Translations under genes and position numbers: made by a program
Shown: in pieces, positions 35,634 through 45,229 of the stretch
Position numbering within the stretch: the stretch's first letter is position 1
Layout: each line of letters opens with the position of its first letter
Source: Cognatundibacterium rivi
GTDB taxonomy: Bacteria > Pseudomonadota > Gammaproteobacteria > Burkholderiales > Burkholderiaceae_D
NCBI RefSeq assembly: GCF_018139565.1
Contig: NZ_JAGSPK010000006.1
Coordinates: 1 to 64,000, forward strand
Reading direction: 5' to 3'
DNA: 64,000 bases
The notes under the pieces: model-generated
The model's database searches: none
What the model saw: only the letters and a program-made list of their open reading frames with translations
Told to the model about the DNA's origin: nothing

Positions 35634-36331
35634 TGTCTGCGTTGCGTCCGCATGATTATTTTGTGACCGGTACTGACACCGAAATTGGCAAGACCCTGGT
35701 CAGCAGTGCTTTGCTGCTGGCTTTGTCACGACGCGGCACGCGTAGTTTGGGGATGAAACCCATCGCGGCTGGTGCAGTATTACAAGATGGCGTCTGGCAT
35801 AACGACGATGTCGATAGTCTGGTGCAGGCGTCCGACGTAAAAGCACCGCAACACATCGTTTGTCCGTATCTGATGCAGACACCAGCAGCGCCGCACATCG
35901 TGGCGCAACGCGAACAGATCGATATTTCGCTGCCGCAGATTGTGGATGCTTATCAACAGGCGATGCAGCTCGCTGATGCCGTGATCGTTGAAGGTGTCGG
36001 TGGTTTCTGCGTGCCGCTGGATGACCGCCATGACACCGCAGATATGGCGCAGGTATTGAATCTGCCAGTGATTATGGTGGTTGGCATACGCCTCGGTTGT
36101 ATCAACCATGCGCTGCTGACGGCGCAAGCAATCGCCGCCCGTGGTTTGCGACTGGCGGGCTGGGTCGCAAATATTGTCGATGCGCAGATGTTGTATCCCG
36201 ATGAAAATATCGCCGCTCTGCGTGATCGTTTATCCGCGCCGCTGCTGGGATGCATTCCGCGTCTGAACCTTGAGGATACGCAGAAGGCACATGCTGCCGC
36301 TGCATATCTTGATCTGAATTTTTTGAAGTAA
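35633..36331 (+). CDS. bioD: Dethiobiotin synthetase
   Basis: A 232-residue ATP-dependent carboxylase closing the ureido ring of dethiobiotin. The P-loop [10 protein letters not shown] is at 12-21; GMKPIAAGA, and [11 protein letters not shown] follow in the usual order. The ATG at 35633 overlaps the bioF TGA by one base and has GGAGG upstream; an in-frame ATG 21 bases earlier lies inside bioF before the ribosome site. Confidence 0.94.
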   Translation: MSALRPHDYFVTGTDTEIGKTLVSSALLLALSRRGTRSLGMKPIAAGAVLQDGVWHNDDVDSLVQASDVKAPQHIVCPYLMQTPAAPHIVAQREQIDISLPQIVDAYQQAMQLADAVIVEGVGGFCVPLDDRHDTADMAQVLNLPVIMVVGIRLGCINHALLTAQAIAARGLRLAGWVANIVDAQMLYPDENIAALRDRLSAPLLGCIPRLNLEDTQKAHAAAAYLDLNFLK

Positions 36332-36341
36332 AGGAAGTTTT

Positions 36342-37370
36342 ATGCAAGCCAATGACACTCAGCAACACGCCGTACAGTTTCAAGCGCCCGTCAAAAAAAT
36401 CGAAGCCGAAACCTGGCCGGTCGATGATGTGCTGGCGCTGTTTGATTTGCCATTCAACGATCTGATGTTCAAAGCACAGACCGCGCATCGCGCCAATTTC
36501 CCGGATGGCGATGTCGAGCTGGCGACGCTGTTATCGATCAAGACCGGCGGTTGCGAAGAAGACTGCGGCTACTGTCCGCAAGCCGCGCGTTACGACACAG
36601 GCGTCGAAGCAAAAAAAATGCTGGACGTGCGCGAAGTGCTGGACGCCGCCAAAGCCGCCCGTGAAAACGGCGCGACCCGTTTCTGCATGGGCGCAGCATG
36701 GCGCTCACCAAAAGACCGCGACATGGAAAAAGTTGAAACCATGGTGCGTGAAGTGAAAGCCATGGGTCTGGAAACCTGCGCCACGCTGGGCATGCTGAAA
36801 GAAGAACAGGCACAACGTCTGGCTGATGCCGGTCTCGATTACTACAACCACAATCTGGATACCGCACCGGAGTTTTACAGCAATGTGATTTCCACCCGCG
36901 ACTATCAGGATAGGCTCGATACGCTGGGTCATGTGCGCACCGCTGGTCTGAAAGTCTGCTGCGGCGGCATCGTCGGTATGGGCGAATCACGCCGCCAGCG
37001 CGCGGGCTTAATCGCACAGCTGGCAAATCTGAATCCGTATCCTGAATCAGTGCCGGTCAATCATCTGGTGCAGGTTGAGGGCACGCCATTGCACGGGCTG
37101 GATCCGCTTGATCCGCTGGAATTCGTGCGCACGATTGCGGTGGCCCGTATCACCATGCCGAAAGCGCGCGTCCGTTTGTCCGCAGGTCGTCGTCAGATGG
37201 GCGAAGCGGTGCAGGCAATGTGCTTCCTGGCTGGCGCGAATTCGATTTTCTACGGCGATAAATTGCTGACGACAGAAAATCCCGAAGCTGCGGATGACCG
37301 TGTGCTGCTGGATAAATTAGGTTTGAAAACCCGTGGCAAAGTCGAAGCAAAAGCGGGTAGCTGCAGTTAA
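36342..37370 (+). CDS. bioB: Biotin synthase
   Basis: A 342-residue radical-SAM enzyme inserting sulfur into dethiobiotin. The [4Fe-4S] cysteines are Cys71, Cys75 and Cys78 in [33 protein letters not shown] and [15 protein letters not shown] are typical, including the arginine that binds the [2Fe-2S] cluster. It closes the bio block, and liuD, whose product carries biotin, follows 96 bases later. Confidence 0.96.
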   Translation: MQANDTQQHAVQFQAPVKKIEAETWPVDDVLALFDLPFNDLMFKAQTAHRANFPDGDVELATLLSIKTGGCEEDCGYCPQAARYDTGVEAKKMLDVREVLDAAKAARENGATRFCMGAAWRSPKDRDMEKVETMVREVKAMGLETCATLGMLKEEQAQRLADAGLDYYNHNLDTAPEFYSNVISTRDYQDRLDTLGHVRTAGLKVCCGGIVGMGESRRQRAGLIAQLANLNPYPESVPVNHLVQVEGTPLHGLDPLDPLEFVRTIAVARITMPKARVRLSAGRRQMGEAVQAMCFLAGANSIFYGDKLLTTENPEAADDRVLLDKLGLKTRGKVEAKAGSCS

Positions 37371-37466
37371 ATAATTTAAAAAATACAGCCGATACACGCC
37401 GTACGCCATGCTCCCGCCTGTCTGACAGGCTTGTATCTGCTACTCCAAAAATAAGGACAACGAGAC

Positions 37467-39470
37467 ATGTTCACCAAAATCCTGATCGCCAATCGCGGCG
37501 AAATCGCCTGCCGTGTCGCTGCAACTGCACGCCGCATGGGTATTAAGACCGTCGCCGTTTATTCGGAAGCGGACGCCAATGCCAAGCATGTCGCGGTCTG
37601 CGATGAAGCCGTGCTGATTGGTCCGGCTGCCGCCAAAGAAAGCTATCTGTGTGCTGACAAAATCATCGCAGTGGCATTAGCGACGGGCGCACAGGCGATA
37701 CATCCGGGTTATGGTTTCTTGTCTGAAAACAGTGAATTTGCCGAAGCCTGCGCTAAAAACGGCATTGCTTTTATCGGCCCGCCAGCCTCTGCGATTCAAG
37801 CAATGGGCAGCAAATCGGCAGCAAAATCGCTGATGGAAAAAGCCAATGTGCCGCTGGTGCCCGGCTATCACGGCGACAATCAGGATGCCGATTTTTTGCA
37901 GAATGAAGCTGACCGTATCGGTTATCCGGTCTTGCTGAAAGCCAGTGCCGGTGGTGGTGGCAAAGGCATGCGCGTGATTGAACACAGCAAGGATTTCAAA
38001 GAGGCGCTGGCGTCCTGCAAACGCGAAGCGATCAATTCTTTTGGCGACGATAAAGTGCTGGCAGAAAAATATCTGCAACGTCCGCGCCATATCGAGATTC
38101 AGGTGTTTGCCGATACCCACGGCAATTGCGTGTATCTGTTTGAACGCGATTGCTCGGTACAGCGTCGTCATCAGAAAGTATTAGAAGAAGCACCGGCACC
38201 CGGCATGACGCCGGAACGCCGCGCCGCTATGGGCGAAGCGGCGGTTGCTGCTGCTAAAGCCGTTGGTTATGTCGGCGCAGGCACCGTTGAGTTCATCGCT
38301 AACCAAGACGGTTCTTTCTATTTCATGGAAATGAATACGCGCTTGCAGGTAGAACATCCGGTCACAGAAATGATCACCGGCACCGATCTGGTCGAATGGC
38401 AATTGCGTGTCGCAGCCGGTGAAGTCTTGCCACTGCAACAGGAACAATTGCAGATACACGGCCATGCGATAGAAGCGCGCGTGTATGCGGAAAATCCTGA
38501 AAAAGGTTTCCTACCTTCCATTGGTACTTTGCGTCATCTGCACACGCCTGCAGCAGTGAATTTTGAACTCGGTGGCAGCGCAGAGCCAGCAGGTTTCCGC
38601 ATCGACAGCGGCGTGCGCGAGGGCGATACGATTTCGCCGTTTTATGATCCTATGATCGCCAAAATGATCGTCTGGGGCAAAGACCGCACCGAAGCACTGG
38701 CACGCATGGCGCAAGCCTTGTCGCAATACCAGATCGTCGGTTTGTCATCGAATATCGCCTTCCTGTCGCGCCTGATTGCCAGCGACGCCTTTGCCAACGC
38801 CGATCTTGATACTGGCCTGATTGCGCGTAACGAAGCACAGTTATTTCCAGCAGCGCAACCCGCAGCGGCAGATGTGATTGCACTGGCGGTGGTGTCGCTG
38901 CTGTTGTCTGAAAAATCCGGCGGCAGTGACCCCTGGCAGAGCAGCCACGGCTGGCGCATGAACAGCCTGATGCAGCGCAGCTTGCAGTTCGCTGAAGAAC
39001 ATCACCAGCACCGCGTGCAGCTCACGTATCTGGCCGATGGCTGGACATTACGCACCGACAGTGGTGCGGTAGAGATAAAGCTCGCGTCTGCAAGTGCTAG
39101 CGGCGGCAACGATCTGGTATTGAAAATCGCAGACCGCACCGTCAGCGGCACCGTGGTGCGCGATGGTGAACACTTCCACGTGTTCAGCCAGGGTGTGCAT
39201 ACCGATCTGCATTACAGCGATGCACTTGCCCATGCCGGTGAAACCGAAGCCGAAGGCGGTCGCCTGACCGCACCGATGCCGGGCAAGATCGTCGCCGTGT
39301 TGGTCGCCAAAGCTCAGGAAGTCAAAAAAGGCGATGCGCTGCTGATTATGGAAGCCATGAAAATGGAACACACGATCTCCGCCCCGCACGATGGCGTGAT
39401 CGACGACGTGCTGTATGCGATCGGTGATCAGGTCACCGAAGGCGCGCAGCTATTGGCATTTGCGCAGTAA
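37467..39470 (+). CDS. liuD: 3-methylcrotonyl-CoA carboxylase, alpha (biotin-carrying) subunit
   Basis: A 667-residue protein with biotin carboxylase (about 1-450: FTKILIANRGEIACRV, the ATP-grasp loop SAGGGGKGMRVI, and MEMNTRLQVEHPVTE), a middle bridging domain, and a C-terminal biotinyl domain (about 590-667) with the acceptor lysine in MEAMKMEH. It carboxylates biotin for transfer to 3-methylcrotonyl-CoA by LiuB. The ribosome site is AAGGACAACG. It lies directly downstream of bioB and 80 bases before pdxJ. Confidence 0.94.
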   Translation: MFTKILIANRGEIACRVAATARRMGIKTVAVYSEADANAKHVAVCDEAVLIGPAAAKESYLCADKIIAVALATGAQAIHPGYGFLSENSEFAEACAKNGIAFIGPPASAIQAMGSKSAAKSLMEKANVPLVPGYHGDNQDADFLQNEADRIGYPVLLKASAGGGGKGMRVIEHSKDFKEALASCKREAINSFGDDKVLAEKYLQRPRHIEIQVFADTHGNCVYLFERDCSVQRRHQKVLEEAPAPGMTPERRAAMGEAAVAAAKAVGYVGAGTVEFIANQDGSFYFMEMNTRLQVEHPVTEMITGTDLVEWQLRVAAGEVLPLQQEQLQIHGHAIEARVYAENPEKGFLPSIGTLRHLHTPAAVNFELGGSAEPAGFRIDSGVREGDTISPFYDPMIAKMIVWGKDRTEALARMAQALSQYQIVGLSSNIAFLSRLIASDAFANADLDTGLIARNEAQLFPAAQPAAADVIALAVVSLLLSEKSGGSDPWQSSHGWRMNSLMQRSLQFAEEHHQHRVQLTYLADGWTLRTDSGAVEIKLASASASGGNDLVLKIADRTVSGTVVRDGEHFHVFSQGVHTDLHYSDALAHAGETEAEGGRLTAPMPGKIVAVLVAKAQEVKKGDALLIMEAMKMEHTISAPHDGVIDDVLYAIGDQVTEGAQLLAFAQ

Positions 39471-39476
39471 GTCAGT

Positions 39477-39519
39477 CCAGCCGGTACTTTTTTCGTGTTT
39501 CACGGAACAGACCGGCTGG
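39477..39519 (+). other. hairpin between liuD and pdxJ
   Basis: CCAGCCGGT at 39477-39485 and ACCGGCTGG at 39511-39519 are perfect inverted repeats; the loop contains a second small stem (CGTG...CACG) and a T6 run. No T tract follows on the plus strand, so it is more likely an RNA processing or stability element than a terminator. Confidence 0.45.
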
Positions 39520-39554
39520 AGCATTGAGTATGTAAATTTTTTGCAGGTGAAGTG

Positions 39555-40298
39555 ATGACCCTACTCTCGATCAATATTAACAAGATTGCTTTGCTCAGAA
39601 ATTCGCGCGGTCGCAATTATCCTGATGTCGATGCGTTTGCTGCGCGTTTTCTCGATCTCGGCGCGGCGGGCATCACACTGCATCCGCGCCAGGATCAACG
39701 CCATGCGCGTTATTCTGATGTCGAAAGTCTGGGGCAGTTGTGCCAACAGCGCGGTGCAGAATTGAATGTCGAAGGTTATCCGGCAGCGGACTTTATGGAA
39801 GTCGTGTATCGCTACCGCCCCGCGCAATGCACGCTGGTGCCGGATGCGCCGGATCAGCTGACTTCCGATCACGGCTGGGACATGCGCAAAGATGCCGCCT
39901 TATTGCAGCCAGTGCTGGCGGGCTTAAAAGCCGCTGGCATCCGCAGCAGCCTGTTTGTGGATGCCGGTATCAGCGATGCCGATCTGGCGCTGGCAAAACA
40001 AATGGGTGCTGATCGCGTTGAGTTATATACCGAGCCGTATGCCGAAACCTATGGCACAGCGCAAAACGATGCCGTGTTGCAGACCTTTGCCGACACTGCT
40101 TTGCGTGCGCAACGCGCCGGTCTGGGGGTGAATGCAGGGCATGATCTGAACCTGCAAAACCTGGGCAAATTTTTGCAGATCAAAGGCATACTCGAAGTCT
40201 CCATCGGCCACGCCGTGATCGTTGAAAGCCTGGAACAAGGCATGGACAATGTCACACGCCAGTATCTCGACATCATCCGTCGCGCAGCGCAGGCATAA
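39555..40298 (+). CDS. pdxJ: Pyridoxine 5'-phosphate synthase, variant type
   Basis: A 247-residue PdxJ-family TIM barrel, which condenses 1-deoxyxylulose 5-phosphate with 3-amino-2-oxopropyl phosphate in vitamin B6 synthesis. Visible: SININKIALLRNSRG at the N-terminus, GITLHPRQDQRHARYSDV, ELNVEGYP, QCTLVPDAPDQLTS, VELYTEPYA, GVNAGHDLNLQNL and VSIGHAVI. The E. coli enzyme has NIDH where this one has NINK, and a GHG where this one has GHD; those variants are, from memory, usual in Bacteroidetes-type PdxJ. The placement between liuD and liuE rather than near recO/acpS suggests a second or transferred copy. The ATG at 39555 follows a GTG that is also possible. Confidence 0.85.
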   Translation: MTLLSININKIALLRNSRGRNYPDVDAFAARFLDLGAAGITLHPRQDQRHARYSDVESLGQLCQQRGAELNVEGYPAADFMEVVYRYRPAQCTLVPDAPDQLTSDHGWDMRKDAALLQPVLAGLKAAGIRSSLFVDAGISDADLALAKQMGADRVELYTEPYAETYGTAQNDAVLQTFADTALRAQRAGLGVNAGHDLNLQNLGKFLQIKGILEVSIGHAVIVESLEQGMDNVTRQYLDIIRRAAQA

Positions 40299-40344
40299 GC
40301 GCACGCATAAGCCATCCACAGACTATGCAGGCAAAGGAAAACAG

Positions 40345-41259
40345 ATGAACACATCACTACCGCAACAAGTCAAAATCGTTGAAGTCGGCCCGCGTGACGG
40401 CTTGCAAAACGAAAAAGAAAGCATCCCTGCCGATATTAAAATCGAACTCGTGAATCGCCTCACTGCAGCTGGTTTTGCAAACATCGAAGCGGCCTCTTTT
40501 GTGTCGCCCAAATGGGTACCGCAGATGGCGACTTCAGCCGAAGTCATGGCAGGCATCAGCCGCAAACCCGGCGTGATTTATTCGGTGCTGACGCCGAACA
40601 TGAAAGGCTTTGAAGCCGCACTCGCTGCCGGTGCTGATGAAGTTGTGATTTTCAGCTCCGCCTCTGAAGCCTTTGCGCAAAAAAATATTAACTGCTCGAT
40701 AGAAGAATCGATAGAACGTTTTCGCGATGTCGCGCTGGCGGCCAAGCAAAATAACATCCGTCTGCGCGGCTCCATCAGTTGCGCTTTCGGCTGCCCGTAT
40801 CAGGGCGAAGTCGCACCTGCCAGCGTCGCCGATGTCGTGCGCCGCCTGCGCGATCTGGGCTGCGATGAAATCGACATCGCCGACACCATCGGCGTCGGCA
40901 CTGCAAGACAAGTGCAACAGGTGATGCAACTCGTCGCGCAGGAATTCCCGCTGCACAATTTATCCGGCCATTTTCATGACACTTACGGCCAGGCGCTGGC
41001 GAATATTTACGCCAGCCTGGAAGTCGGCATCAGCATCTTCCATTCCAGCGTCGCTGGCCTCGGCGGCTGCCCGTATGCCAAAGGCGCCACCGGCAACGTC
41101 GCCACCGAAGACGTGCTGTTCCTGATGCAGGGATTAGGTATCCATACCGGCATTGATCTGAATGCCGTGGTCGACGCCGGACAATTCATCTCCACCCACC
41201 TCGGCCGCAAAGCCGTCAGCCGCGCAGGCAATGCGATTGCGGCGAAGCGGGCGGGGTGA
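40345..41259 (+). CDS. liuE: Hydroxymethylglutaryl-CoA lyase
   Basis: A 304-residue TIM-barrel lyase that splits HMG-CoA into acetyl-CoA and acetoacetate, the last step of leucine degradation. It shows VEVGPRDGLQNEK with the catalytic Arg/Asp, GHFHDTYGQALAN with metal-binding histidines, and the signature cysteine loop VAGLGGCPYAKGATGNVATED (quoted in part: GLGGCPYAKGATGN). The ATG at 40345 follows AAAGGAAAA; longer in-frame starts overlap pdxJ. It is the last gene of the liu strand before a switch to minus-strand accessory genes. Confidence 0.95.
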   Translation: MNTSLPQQVKIVEVGPRDGLQNEKESIPADIKIELVNRLTAAGFANIEAASFVSPKWVPQMATSAEVMAGISRKPGVIYSVLTPNMKGFEAALAAGADEVVIFSSASEAFAQKNINCSIEESIERFRDVALAAKQNNIRLRGSISCAFGCPYQGEVAPASVADVVRRLRDLGCDEIDIADTIGVGTARQVQQVMQLVAQEFPLHNLSGHFHDTYGQALANIYASLEVGISIFHSSVAGLGGCPYAKGATGNVATEDVLFLMQGLGIHTGIDLNAVVDAGQFISTHLGRKAVSRAGNAIAAKRAG

Positions 41260-41292
41260 AATAGAGGGCGTGCTGCTGATGGGTGAGGAAAT

Positions 41293-41312
41293 CAGCGGCA
41301 CGTAAGCCGCTG
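41293..41312 (+). terminator. possible weak terminator after liuE
   Basis: CAGCGGC and GCCGCTG form a perfect seven-pair stem with loop ACGTAA, 33 bases after the liuE stop. There is only TAAATTG after it rather than a T run, so termination here would be weak or Rho-assisted. Confidence 0.35.
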
Positions 41313-41424
41313 TAAATTGATCCGGTAGATAAACAGCCCGTCGAAGGCTGCTAGCGAACCTTGGATCATCTGAGATTTTCTAATCTTAACTATTAAACGT
41401 TGGAGCTGGTGTACCTGTCAGCAC

Positions 41425-42360
41425 TCATTTTGGGACATTTGTTATTCCGAATGGAATATGAACGGACGGTGCGACTTCACTAGCCGTTGCCAAGTGGCGA
41501 GATTGGTCGTCGAAAAAGATGTGCGGTTGCAGAACATCCAGCACAAGTTTTTTCTCTACCCCTCCTAAGAAAAATGCGTCATTAGCCATTACTCCCCAGC
41601 TCTTCAGTGTGTTGATTGCTCTTTCATGTGATGGGGCGTTTCTGGCCGTAACAATAGAAACACGCAGGCGGTTTTTGTAGGTTGGTTCTACCTTTCGTTT
41701 AGTTTCCTCGGCTTGCTGTATCTTTGATACGCGAAGTAAAAACTCCTTTAGCGGCCCTCCGCCATGTGGCTCCATTACATTCGCTGTTTCATGTTCATGG
41801 AATTTTTCTAGATTGCCATGCTGCATTACCGTTTCGGAGACATCATCAGCAATGACTCCATCAAAGTCAAAAGCAATCCTCAGAGTTTTGTCAGTTGGGT
41901 CATCAATCTTCTTTGATTCCATGACGTAGCCTGCTGGAAATCCCTTTGCAAGTGCTTCTAAAACATCGTTCTTGTTGGAGGAAAGAAACAAAGAAATATT
42001 TAAGGCAGGAATGTAGGCATATGGGGACATTCCCTGTTGAAATATTGCGCGGGTAATCCCGAGACTATGATGTTCAATAGATTTCATGACGCGTAATCCG
42101 GTGTCAGGATCGTTGCGCGAGAGCAGAACAACCTCAACCAATGGTCCCGCTTCTTCGTTGCTTAGATCATTTAGTGAGAGCAGTCGCTTTATAAATGAGA
42201 ACGCCATGCCCTCAGAAAGAGGATTATCCTTATTTTCCTCTTGATACTTTCTGTACTTTTCTTCACCTTCAGTGCGAAATACTTTGTCAGACTCTGAAAG
42301 ATCAAACATTGCGCTAGATGCGACACCGACTACCAGTCTATCTTTTAATTCGTATGCCAT
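41425..42360 (-). CDS. Cytosolic 5'-nucleotidase (NT5C1-like)
   Basis: A 311-residue protein of the 5'-nucleotidase family resembling animal cytosolic 5'-nucleotidase I. The HAD nucleophile motif is FDFDGVIADD at 164-173, SIVTARNAPSHERAINTL is the motif-2 region, and IFFDDQSRHL supplies the distal aspartates. VVEVVLLSRND-type text and ITRAIFQQGMSPYAYI in the first half are typical of this family. It would dephosphorylate nucleoside monophosphates in the cytoplasm. It stands alone on the minus strand, and its composition is more A/T-rich than the liu genes, marking the start of an accessory stretch. Confidence 0.82.
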   Translation of the reverse strand: MAYELKDRLVVGVASSAMFDLSESDKVFRTEGEEKYRKYQEENKDNPLSEGMAFSFIKRLLSLNDLSNEEAGPLVEVVLLSRNDPDTGLRVMKSIEHHSLGITRAIFQQGMSPYAYIPALNISLFLSSNKNDVLEALAKGFPAGYVMESKKIDDPTDKTLRIAFDFDGVIADDVSETVMQHGNLEKFHEHETANVMEPHGGGPLKEFLLRVSKIQQAEETKRKVEPTYKNRLRVSIVTARNAPSHERAINTLKSWGVMANDAFFLGGVEKKLVLDVLQPHIFFDDQSRHLATASEVAPSVHIPFGITNVPK

Positions 42361-42441
42361 AAGACCTTTCTATGAACGTTAGACGGTGTTAACACGAAGC
42401 ATTCACTCGTATCGAAGCACCGGTAAGAAATTCCATTGTGC

Positions 42442-43482
42442 TTATTCTAGGTATGATTTTGGATTGTCAGAAAACTCGACCTCAAGCGAGTTTGCGCGTG
42501 CCCACATGAATACGGTCGGAACCATCCAAACTACTAAGCCAAATACTACAAGTGCACCTAGACTTTCGTTCGGTATAATTTTTCCTTTATTGCTAGAAAT
42601 GCTGCTTGATATCGCCATAAAAAGGGCAAGTAGCGCGAGTTCTATTACAACAATAAAAACGGAATTTGAGTGTTCTCGTAGGTGCGTGTATGTGTCGCGA
42701 ACATCCCTCGCATTTTTCATTCTTCGAGCTTTAAATAGCTTTGCATAAAAGGAAAAAAATGCTTCCTTTTCGTGTAATAGCCGGTATAAAACTGTGTATT
42801 GCCCAACAAGTATCCAAAATGCAGGCATGGAAAGAATCCACCATCTTTGCGCTGACTCACTAAGTCCTTGTCCAAGATAGCCAAAGATGCGTCCAACGGC
42901 ACCCCAAAAAAACAGAAGCCAAATAAATGTGAACAATGGAAATACTAAGCGCGGATGGGTTTTTTCAATAGGATTGTCATTTTTTATTAGTGTGGCGAAC
43001 ATCAATACGCAAGAAAAAGCTACTGCTAGCCACTCGCACGTAGGCCTGTTACCAATAATTTTTATGCCACCAAATGCCAGAACTATTATACATAGTGAAA
43101 TCCATGCAAACCAAAAGTGGCGTGAGTGTCCATCTAACCAGCCTTTGCGGTAGCGGCCAGCATGCAAGACTGTAATTGGCGTACTTGCTATATAACAAAA
43201 CCCTAGACCTAAAATCGCGACAAGTGCAGTAATTGCACTCCAATCTGGTTTTCCATTTGAAGCATTGGTGGTAGACAGATGGTTTATGAGCCTGTCAAAT
43301 GTGCCCGTTTGAAGGCCAAAAACTACGATGCAGGTGCAGCCAACGATGAAGCCGATAAAATATCGTACCAAATAAGATTCCCACCATCTTGTGCTGGGAA
43401 CCTCGGCAGTTTCATTCTTTGCACTACTCGCCAAATTTGTCACTGATCTCAGTTGATGTTTCATGGGGAATGTCCTTAGCAT
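42442..43482 (-). CDS. Polytopic membrane protein of unknown function
   Basis: A 346-residue protein with about eight hydrophobic helices; examples are YFIGFIVGCTCIVVFGL near 36-52, ILGLGFCYIASTPITVLHAG near 92-111 and LVFPLFTFIWLLFFWGAVG in the middle. No family is recognised. A second ATG at 43464 is a possible start; neither has a clear ribosome site. Codon use is A/T-rich. There is no evident functional link to the 5'-nucleotidase gene, which lies 81 bases downstream on the same strand. Confidence 0.65.
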   Translation of the reverse strand: MLRTFPMKHQLRSVTNLASSAKNETAEVPSTRWWESYLVRYFIGFIVGCTCIVVFGLQTGTFDRLINHLSTTNASNGKPDWSAITALVAILGLGFCYIASTPITVLHAGRYRKGWLDGHSRHFWFAWISLCIIVLAFGGIKIIGNRPTCEWLAVAFSCVLMFATLIKNDNPIEKTHPRLVFPLFTFIWLLFFWGAVGRIFGYLGQGLSESAQRWWILSMPAFWILVGQYTVLYRLLHEKEAFFSFYAKLFKARRMKNARDVRDTYTHLREHSNSVFIVVIELALLALFMAISSSISSNKGKIIPNESLGALVVFGLVVWMVPTVFMWARANSLEVEFSDNPKSYLE

Positions 43483-43536
43483 CTAGACACAAATGGTAAT
43501 TCTGCGCGCGAATAAAATTATAGGGTTCGAGTTCGT

Positions 43537-43767
43537 TTAATTAATCCGCCTCAGACGGAAGCCTTTGCCTTGCATGCATAACTTTAGAAGTTCTGCCTGT
43601 TCTGCTGCGGGAGTTTTATTTAGTCGAATTTGGTAGTTGCATTCAGAGAGAGCATCTGTACGTTGGTGATCAGATGCACCTTCCTTAACATAGTTATAGC
43701 GTGCAGGTTCTGTTGCACACCCGAAAATGCTAAAAGTAACGGCAATGACAAGAAGTGTTTTTTTCAT
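43537..43767 (-). CDS. Small predicted lipoprotein
   Basis: A 76-residue protein starting at the ATG at 43767: basic start MKKTLLVIAVTF, hydrophobic core and lipobox SIFGC with the lipidated Cys at residue 17. The mature part has two further cysteines (ECNYQIRLNK and LKLCMQGKGFRL), which may form a disulfide. The longer frame upstream of this ATG lacks signal-peptide features. No known family is recognised. Confidence 0.6.
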   Translation of the reverse strand: MKKTLLVIAVTFSIFGCATEPARYNYVKEGASDHQRTDALSECNYQIRLNKTPAAEQAELLKLCMQGKGFRLRRIN

Positions 43768-43881
43768 TTCTATTTTAGATGGTAGTAATTGATGGGAAAT
43801 TTCTAACGGTGCTTTATATAAACTAATCACTCGCACCAAATTCGACGTGTATTGGAGGTTTTGGAGGATAAATGAAAGCAA

Positions 43882-44229
43882 AGCGTCCTATAGAGAGTGT
43901 GCCTTATTTATGATCTAAAAGGCAAGCTTCTTGCTCGTTATTGTTTAGTGTTGGTGGATTGCGATGCGCTGCTATTAATTATTGTCTCGCCCTACGTTTA
44001 TAACGTGCCAGATTTTCAATGTTATCTATTATGTGGAGTATGTTCCAATACGTGTCGACTCTGATTTGGCTACGTAACGTGAACCTGTTCAGGTACTTTG
44101 TTTTTTGAGTAGATTACCAACTTCAGGTTAACTCCGTTCATGTATTGAGGGTTTGTCGTCGACCTGCAGTGCTATCGATACTGTGTTTTATTTTTTATCA
44201 GCGTGATAAGACGTAATTGTTCTTTTTTG
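43882..44229. other. gene-free stretch before repeat copy 3
   Basis: About 350 A/T-rich bases between the lipoprotein gene and the repeat. I see no convincing coding frame, RNA gene or strong promoter pair here. Confidence 0.5.
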
Positions 44230-44340
44230 GCAAAAAAAGGGGAGTATGTGCCAAAATCGCCTCAATCTCTTAATAAAACAAAGGGGTTTTAAATATACCC
44301 CACCCAGTATATTTTCGGCTCTGGAGGGCAAAAAACTGGC
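44230..44340 (+). repeat. dispersed intergenic repeat, copy 3
   Basis: Contains GGGGAGTATGTGCCAAAA, then AATCTCTTAATAAAACAAAG, GGGTTTTAAATATACC and the box ATACC-CCACCC-AGTAT followed by ATTTTCGGCTCTGG. It is nearly identical to copy 4 (63363-63475). The GGGG...TAT start and the ATACCCC downstream can pair. It lies immediately beyond the 3' end of the Sel1-repeat gene. Confidence 0.85.
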
Positions 44341-44361
44341 ATGAATGGGGCAATGCGGGTC

Positions 44362-45090
44362 TCAGTGTTCCAGCGATGTCAGTAATTTGGGGACGGCGGA
44401 AACGCCGCTGCGGGCGAGTGCGGTGAGTGGGGTGACGCCGGTGTACCATGATGCGCGTATGACGTTGGCGGCGGTTTTTTCTTCCGGCGAGAGTCGGGCT
44501 TCAACGCTGGTGATTCTTTCTTTTAACTGCGGCGTCACTTGCGGCGTTGCTTCTTTGAAGAGCAGCAATAGCGCGTAGCCGGTCGCCAGATCGGGCGTAT
44601 CGTCGCGGCTCAGGTAATGCGCGAGCTGGCCGGTGGCGGCGATGTTTGTTTGTCGTGAAGCACGTTCCAGCCAGAGCGCGGCATTGCGGATGTCGCCTTT
44701 TTTAATCAGATGCAGGGCGATATCTGATTGCGCCAGATCGTAACCAGCTTCGGCAGCGCGCAGTTTGTATTTCCATGCGAGTTCTTCGTTCACTTCCACT
44801 GTGCCGGGAAACTGCCCGGCGTAATAGCAACCGGTTTTATACGATGCCAGTAAGCTGCCTGCTTCGGCGGCTTCCAAAAAATAACGAAACGCGCTTTTGC
44901 TGTCGCGCGCGGTGCCGATGCCGTTTTGGTAGAACATGCCGAGGTTGTATTTCACTTCCGCATTGCCGCTGGCAAGCTGCTCGTGCAGTTTTTTGAACAT
45001 GGTATCGTCAGACAGATCAGCCGCGCTGACGCCAGCAACGCCGCAGCAAAGAAATGCAAGTATCGTCAGGCGTGATGCCAGTGTGCGCAT
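44362..45090 (-). CDS. Exported Sel1-repeat protein
   Basis: A 242-residue protein with a signal peptide (about 1-23, ending GVSA) and several Sel1/TPR-like helical repeats: AEVKYNLGMFYQNGIGTARD, AFRYFLEAAEAGSLLASYKT, and YKLRAAEAGYDLAQSDIALH. Such repeats form a solenoid that scaffolds protein contacts; the partner is unknown. The C-terminal 45 residues fall outside the repeats. A decayed copy of that C-terminus lies at 63507-63625, next to the fourth copy of the same dispersed repeat that follows this gene. Confidence 0.8.
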   Translation of the reverse strand: MRTLASRLTILAFLCCGVAGVSAADLSDDTMFKKLHEQLASGNAEVKYNLGMFYQNGIGTARDSKSAFRYFLEAAEAGSLLASYKTGCYYAGQFPGTVEVNEELAWKYKLRAAEAGYDLAQSDIALHLIKKGDIRNAALWLERASRQTNIAATGQLAHYLSRDDTPDLATGYALLLLFKEATPQVTPQLKERITSVEARLSPEEKTAANVIRASWYTGVTPLTALARSGVSAVPKLLTSLEH

Positions 45091-45229
45091 AGTCGAGTGA
45101 CTCCGTAAGAAGTTAACAATGAGTGAGGATAAAGTGTTGATGTTTGCAGGTGTCGTCGCGCTTCGCTATCACGCTGCATGGATATCAGCATTCGGCGTTT
45201 CGCGTTCGGTGTTCAGCATTGCGCTATGA

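Noticed and set aside
37677-38171. 164-codon minus-strand frame
   Set aside because: Antisense inside liuD, with His/Phe/Arg-rich shadow composition.
42365-42400. Integron attC site (GTTAGAC next to an accessory gene)
   Set aside because: A single GTTRRRY match without the paired RYYYAAC site or the folded arms at the required distance; no integrase is seen.
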